Assembly (NCBI GenBank): GCA_947491825.1
Contig: CANLLM010000011.1
Span: 1 to 38,113 of the forward strand
Source: Bacteroidota bacterium
GTDB lineage: Bacteria > Bacteroidota > Bacteroidia > UKL13-3
Reading direction: 5' to 3'
DNA length: 38,113 nt
Below the pieces are notes generated by a model. That model made no database searches. It was not told the origin of the DNA and saw only the letters and a list, made by a program, of their open reading frames with translations. A program made the translations under genes and the position numbers. Shown here one piece after another: positions 33,796 to 38,113 of this stretch (position 1 is the first letter of the stretch; the number at the start of each line of letters is the position of its first letter).

Positions 33796-36615
33796 TTACT
33801 TACTTAAGTACATGCTTTTTTCTTTAATCCATTGACGGAAAACTGGATCGTTTAAATCCTTAATAAAGCGAATCGCTTCCCCAGTCGATTTCATCTCAGG
33901 GCCTAGCTCTTTGTTTACCCCTTCAAACTTATTAAACGAAAACACAGGTTCTTTAATCGCGTATCCTTCTAGTTTACGCTCGAAGGTAAAGTCTTTCAGT
34001 TTTTTTGCGCCCAACATTACTTTGGTAGCAATGTTTATGTAAGGTATTTGGTAAGCTTTAGCAATAAAGGGCACGGTGCGCGAAGCACGTGGATTGGCTT
34101 CAATTACAAAAACCTTTTCGTTTTTAATGGCAAACTGTATATTTAGCAAGCCAATAATTTTCATGCTCTTGGCCAATTGTATGGCGTATACTTCCATTTG
34201 TTGTTTAACTGTTTCGCTTAAGCTAAACGGAGGCAATACTGCGTTCGAATCACCTGAGTGGATACCTGCAGGTTCAATGTGCTCCATCATACCAATAATG
34301 TGTACATCTTCTCCATCACATATTACATCCACTTCAGCTTCCTCAGCTCTATCCAAGAAATGATCAATTAACACACGGTTGCCGGGTAAATCACCCAACA
34401 AGCTGATTACTGCATTTTCCAGGTCCTCATCATTAATCACAATCTTCATGCCTTGGCCTCCTAGTACATAACTTGGGCGCACCAAAACAGGATAACCCAC
34501 ATGTTTCGCCACAGCAATGGCTTCATCAGCATCTTCTGCCACTCCATATTGCGGATAAGGGATATCTAATTCTTTTAACAAATCAGAAAAAGACCCACGG
34601 TCTTCAGACAGATCCATGCTTTCGTAATCTGTTCCAATAATTTTTATACCCTTTTCTTTGAGTTTTTTAGCAAGTTTAAGCGCTGTTTGTCCGCCAAGCT
34701 GCACAATCACACCCTCTGGCTTTTCGTACTCTATAATGTCTAATAAGTGCTCCCAGAATACTGGCTCAAAGTATAACTTGTCTGCCATATCAAAATCGGT
34801 TGATACGGTTTCGGGGTTACAGTTTAGCATGATGGCCTCATAGCCACACTCTTTAGCTGCCAATAAACCATGCACACAGCTGTAATCAAACTCAATACCT
34901 TGTCCAATACGGTTAGGGCCTGAGCCTAAAACAATAATTTTCTTTCTATCGCTAACTTTGCTTTCATTCTCACCATCATAGGTTGAATAAAAATAGTTAG
35001 TAGGCGAAGGAAACTCTGCGGCACAGGTATCTACCGTTTTATAGGTACGGATAATGCCCATTTCTTTACGCAAAGCGCGAACTTCATCTTCTGTTGTATC
35101 GGCACCCAAAAGCCAGGCAATTTGTACATCGCTATACCCCTTTTGCTTTAACTCCAACATCAGCTCACGTGGCATGTTTTTTAAATTAAACCTGCGCGTG
35201 TCGCTCTCTACGCGAACCATGTCGTTTATTTGTGTTAAAAACCAACGGTCTATTCTGGTAATTTTTTCAACCGATGAAATTGGTACGCCTAAACTCAAGG
35301 CATCTTTAACAGCAAATAACCTATCCCAACTAGGGTTTTTTAATTTATCTACAATTTCTTCTAAGTTACGGCTTTGATAACCATCCGCACCTAATCCATT
35401 GCGCTTAATCTCTAAAGATTGACATGCTTTTTGTAAGGCCTCGATAAATGTACGACCAATACCCATTACTTCACCCACCGATTTCATTTGTAAACCTAAT
35501 GTTGTATCAGCTCCTTTAAATTTATCAAAATTAAAGCGCGGTATTTTTACAATTACGTAATCTATCGCAGGCTCAAAATAGGCCGAAGTGGTTTTTGTAA
35601 CGGGATTTTTTAATTCATCTAAGGTATATCCTATGGCTAGCTTTGATGCAATTTTTGCAATTGGATAGCCTGTTGCTTTAGATGCCAATGCTGATGAACG
35701 CGATACACGCGGATTAATTTCGATGGCAATGATGCTTTCATCTTCTGGGTTTACAGAGAATTGAACATTACAGCCACCATTAAAGTTACCTATGCTACGC
35801 ATCATTAAAATGGCCATATCGCGCATTTTTTGATAGCAACTATCGCTCAATGTCATGGCAGGTGCAACAGTAATCGAATCTCCTGTGTGAATTCCCATTG
35901 GGTCGAAATTCTCAATTACACAAATTACCGCTACGTTATCGTTTTTATCACGTAATAATTCAAGTTCATACTCCTTCCAGCCAAACACCGCTTTTTCTAC
36001 TAGCACCTCATGAGTTGGCGAGGCAGATAAACCACGCTGTAAGGCGGCATCTAATTCTTCTTTTTTCCATACAAAACCGCCACCAGTTCCACCTAAAGTA
36101 TACGATGGACGAATTACCAACGGAAAGCCAATTTCTTGAGCAATTTCCTTTCCCTCTAAAAAAGAGTTTGCAGTACGCGATGGGGCAACTCCTATGCCAA
36201 TCTCAATCATCTTTTGGCGGAAAGCTTCACGGTTTTCTGTGGTTTCTATGGCCTTGGTATCTACACCAATCATACGCACTCCGTATTTTTCCCAAATTCC
36301 TAACTCTTCACATTCTATTGCCAAATTTAGAGCTGTTTGACCACCCATTGTAGGAAGCACAGCATCAATTTGTCTTTCTTGTAATATCTTTTCAATACTG
36401 GCTGAATCAAGCGGCCATAGGTAAACATGGTCTGCTGTAACCGGATCTGTCATAATAGTGGCAGGATTGGAATTGATTAATGAAACTTCAATCCCTTCTT
36501 CTTTTAATGAACGTGCTGCCTGACTACCTGAATAATCGAATTCGCAAGCTTGTCCGATAATAATTGGTCCGCTACCGATAATTAATACTGATTTGATACT
36601 TTGGTCTTTTGGCAT
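33796..36615 (-). CDS. carB: Carbamoyl-phosphate synthase large subunit, without the C-terminal MGS domain
   Basis: The 939-residue protein is CarB, which makes carbamoyl phosphate from bicarbonate, ammonia (from the small subunit CarA) and two ATP for arginine and pyrimidine synthesis. Both halves are visible: SVLIIGSGPIIIGQACEFDYSGSQA at the N terminus with the first ATP-grasp domain (LVIRPSYTLGGTGGGF), and IVLGSGPNRIGQGIEFDYSC with the second (VLVRPSYVLGGQGMKI). E. coli CarB is about 1073 residues; here the protein ends soon after the second ATP-grasp domain, so the allosteric MGS-like domain is absent. I recall that CarB proteins near 940 residues are usual in this phylum, so this need not be damage. 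carA is not in the window. A good promoter precedes it. Confidence 0.96.
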   Translation of the reverse strand: MPKDQSIKSVLIIGSGPIIIGQACEFDYSGSQAARSLKEEGIEVSLINSNPATIMTDPVTADHVYLWPLDSASIEKILQERQIDAVLPTMGGQTALNLAIECEELGIWEKYGVRMIGVDTKAIETTENREAFRQKMIEIGIGVAPSRTANSFLEGKEIAQEIGFPLVIRPSYTLGGTGGGFVWKKEELDAALQRGLSASPTHEVLVEKAVFGWKEYELELLRDKNDNVAVICVIENFDPMGIHTGDSITVAPAMTLSDSCYQKMRDMAILMMRSIGNFNGGCNVQFSVNPEDESIIAIEINPRVSRSSALASKATGYPIAKIASKLAIGYTLDELKNPVTKTTSAYFEPAIDYVIVKIPRFNFDKFKGADTTLGLQMKSVGEVMGIGRTFIEALQKACQSLEIKRNGLGADGYQSRNLEEIVDKLKNPSWDRLFAVKDALSLGVPISSVEKITRIDRWFLTQINDMVRVESDTRRFNLKNMPRELMLELKQKGYSDVQIAWLLGADTTEDEVRALRKEMGIIRTYKTVDTCAAEFPSPTNYFYSTYDGENESKVSDRKKIIVLGSGPNRIGQGIEFDYSCVHGLLAAKECGYEAIMLNCNPETVSTDFDMADKLYFEPVFWEHLLDIIEYEKPEGVIVQLGGQTALKLAKKLKEKGIKIIGTDYESMDLSEDRGSFSDLLKELDIPYPQYGVAEDADEAIAVAKHVGYPVLVRPSYVLGGQGMKIVINDEDLENAVISLLGDLPGNRVLIDHFLDRAEEAEVDVICDGEDVHIIGMMEHIEPAGIHSGDSNAVLPPFSLSETVKQQMEVYAIQLAKSMKIIGLLNIQFAIKNEKVFVIEANPRASRTVPFIAKAYQIPYINIATKVMLGAKKLKDFTFERKLEGYAIKEPVFSFNKFEGVNKELGPEMKSTGEAIRFIKDLNDPVFRQWIKEKSMYLSK

Positions 36616-36682
36616 ATTGCTGAGATTATTAATATAGCTTTGTGTAATCTTTAACCCCTTAATGGTATAGCTAAAAATTGGA

Positions 36683-36712
36683 CAAAAATAAGAGAAAGGC
36701 TCAGTTTACAAA
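36683..36712 (-). promoter_or_regulatory. carB promoter (-33 and -7 boxes)
   Basis: On the minus strand, TTTG (36712-36709), 18 bases, then TATTTTTG (36690-36683) fit the Bacteroidota arrangement TTG-N18/19-TAnnTTTG well, leaving a leader of about 60 bases before the carB ATG. No riboswitch-like structure is apparent in the leader. Confidence 0.6.
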
Positions 36713-36813
36713 ATTTTATGATTGAAAATTACCCAAGTAATTTATATAACATGAGCGTTTACAGTGGATTTAATTTTATCAGGTTAATAAAACAAACATT
36801 TATCAGCCAATAA

Positions 36814-36846
36814 AAAAGCCGACCGATTATTAATCGGTCGGCTTTT
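36814..36846 (-). terminator. Rho-independent terminator of the surface-protein gene
   Basis: AAAAGCCGACCGATTA (36814-36829) and TAATCGGTCGGCTTTT (36831-36846) are perfect 16-base complementary arms around one base, with T-rich sequence after it on the minus strand. It lies 26 bp after the stop of the gene at 36873. Confidence 0.92.
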
Positions 36847-36872
36847 AGTATTTAGCCCTTAGAAATAAGCGG

Positions 36873-38113
36873 TTATTTAACAATAAATCTTTGCGTTTGT
36901 ATTCCTTTATTATTAAGCATACTCACGTTGTACATTCCTTTTGCTAATTGAAGTTGAGCAGGAATGGTATTTAAGCCTTCGTTTAGTGTCGTTGTGTAAC
37001 TCCAAACTTCTGCTCCAATATTATCGTATATGGTAAACGTAGTTGTTAATTTTTCTGTTGATTTAACAGTTAAATTAAATACCCCGTAGTTTGGATTTGG
37101 ATAAACAGTAAGCTCCACAGCATCAAGGTTGTTTAATTCAACCGTTCTTACACCTGTGTATGCAAACTCTCCATCGTAATCAACTTGCTTTAATCGATAG
37201 TAAAGCGTTGTTACATTGGTGTTGATCAACGATTTGATATTATCTACTAGCCTGTATGTGTTCATCATTGATGTGGTTCCGTTACCTTTAACTGTTCCTA
37301 TGAATTCGAAACGGTTATTGTCGACTGAACGCTCAACATCAAAATGACTGTTGTTAATTTCTGATGCAGTTACCCATGTTAGGTTAACCCTTTCGTTTGC
37401 ACGTTTTGCATCAAAACTTAAGAACTCCACAGGTACGATACTTACTATAGGTTTAAATACTGTGTCACCTTTACAACCGAAAGTATCTGTTTCTATCACA
37501 TTAACCATGCCACTGGTGTAAGCCACATCCCAATCAATTGTGATGCTATTGGTTGCTCCTCCGGTTAATTGAAGACCGCCTAAAACATTCCACATATATG
37601 ATGAACCACCAGTAATGTTTACCGAGTAAGTTTCTACCGTATCTGAATGAACTGAAGTTCTTCCGCTTATTGCAGAGGTGATTGGTTTAGGATTTACCGT
37701 GGCAGCTATTGATGTTCTCGCAGCTGTTGTACATCCGTTAGCTGTTGCATCTACAAAGTAATTGGTAGTTGCTGCTATACTTGGTGTGGTAAACGATGCG
37801 CCTGTGTCTAGTGGTGTCCCACCTATTGATATTGAATACCAGTTAATCCTACCTGCACTTGCTGTTGCGCCTAATACCAATGTTCCTGTTCCGCAACGGC
37901 TTGCTGGTGTGCTTGCTGTGATGGTTGGAATCGTATTTACAATTACGGCTACTGCAATTGATGTATCGCTACATCCACTTGCATTACTTACCAATACACG
38001 GTAACTGCCTGCGGCTGTTGCGGTGTATGAGGCATTCGTTGCTGTTGCTATTGGTGCATTATTGTTTAACCATTGGTAAGTTAAGCCTGTTCCTGTGTTT
38101 GCATTAATCACTA
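36873..38113 (-). CDS. Surface protein with Ig-like/PKD-type repeats and T9SS tail (5' truncated)
   Basis: The reading frame is open to the window edge, so the codon at 38111 (gtg) is not a real start and the gene begins outside. The visible ~412 residues begin with Ig-like units of the SprB/gliding-adhesin type (TYQWLNNNAPIATATNASYTATAAGSYRVLVSNASGCSD and a following ASTPASRCGTGTLVLGATAS unit, then SVNITGGSSYMWNVLGG). After these comes the 'PVEFLSFDAKRANERVNLTWVTASEINNSHFDVERS' linker typical before T9SS tails, and a complete type A sorting domain (VYPNPNYGVFNLTVKS...GMYNVSMLNNKGIQTQRFIVK). It is probably a large adhesin or cell-surface protein secreted by T9SS. Confidence 0.85.
   Translation of the reverse strand, partial: VINANTGTGLTYQWLNNNAPIATATNASYTATAAGSYRVLVSNASGCSDTSIAVAVIVNTIPTITASTPASRCGTGTLVLGATASAGRINWYSISIGGTPLDTGASFTTPSIAATTNYFVDATANGCTTAARTSIAATVNPKPITSAISGRTSVHSDTVETYSVNITGGSSYMWNVLGGLQLTGGATNSITIDWDVAYTSGMVNVIETDTFGCKGDTVFKPIVSIVPVEFLSFDAKRANERVNLTWVTASEINNSHFDVERSVDNNRFEFIGTVKGNGTTSMMNTYRLVDNIKSLINTNVTTLYYRLKQVDYDGEFAYTGVRTVELNNLDAVELTVYPNPNYGVFNLTVKSTEKLTTTFTIYDNIGAEVWSYTTTLNEGLNTIPAQLQLAKGMYNVSMLNNKGIQTQRFIVK

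Noticed and set aside
33608-33835. 75-residue ORF between the regulator gene and carB
   Set aside because: It runs through a terminator hairpin, overlaps carB antisense and has no recognisable features.
33796-36615. carB truncation as gene damage
   Set aside because: Both ATP-grasp halves are intact, the promoter is good, and as I recall CarB of this length is normal in the phylum; only the regulatory MGS-like domain is missing.
1-38113. tRNA genes, CRISPR arrays, phage or transposase genes
   Set aside because: I looked for T-loop motifs, regularly spaced repeats and integrase or transposase signatures and found none.

Overview
The window looks like chromosomal DNA from an AT-rich member of the Bacteroidota. 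Six encoded proteins carry (or carried) a type IX secretion (T9SS) type A C-terminal sorting domain. Several promoters fit the Bacteroidota -7 consensus TAnnTTTG. Nearly every gene stops with TAA: two use TAG, and the only TGA stop appears to be a mutation. I see no rRNA, tRNA, CRISPR array, phage gene or insertion sequence. The order within the phylum cannot be fixed from this window.

Layout. (1) 1-2951: the 3' end of a TMTC-like membrane/TPR protein, a small conserved protein of unknown function, and a Wzx-like flippase. (2) 3048-13849: a secreted TPR protein; an M1 aminopeptidase-like protein with a probable C-terminal outer-membrane barrel; a three-gene operon (TPR protein, phosphosulfolactate synthase family, YqeY) closed by a hairpin; and a two-gene operon (LOG-family hydrolase, malic enzyme MaeB) closed by a strong terminator. 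(3) 14444-18500: a tight three-gene operon of secreted proteins (YHYH, unknown, double DUF1566), each with a T9SS tail; the YHYH gene has an in-frame TGA that removes the end of its tail. (4) 18804-21062: a lipoprotein alpha/beta hydrolase with a T9SS partner. (5) 21119-33497: an eight-gene minus-strand operon divergent from a MocR/GntR regulator. (6) 33796-38113: carB, and the 3' end of a large Ig-like/T9SS surface protein.

The most interesting part is region 5. It encodes two paralogous lamin-tail-domain surface proteins, a DcuC-type C4-dicarboxylate carrier, an IadA-type isoaspartyl dipeptidase, two paralogous porins flanking an M14 metallopeptidase, and a glutamate/aspartate/dicarboxylate:cation symporter. 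I infer a SusCD-independent pathway that captures, cleaves, imports and hydrolyses acidic or isoaspartyl peptides and then moves the resulting amino or dicarboxylic acids. The divergent MocR regulator has Arg where the family has its PLP-binding Lys, and Asn at the PLP pyridine-binding Asp. The intergenic region carries two ATACCAATTAT direct repeats and an inverted GGTAT, resembling the GabR-type ATACCA operator arrangement. The IadA protein also departs from the family at two substrate-site positions. Together these suggest a coherent, possibly undescribed utilisation system with an unusual sensor. All functional claims are inferred from sequence only.
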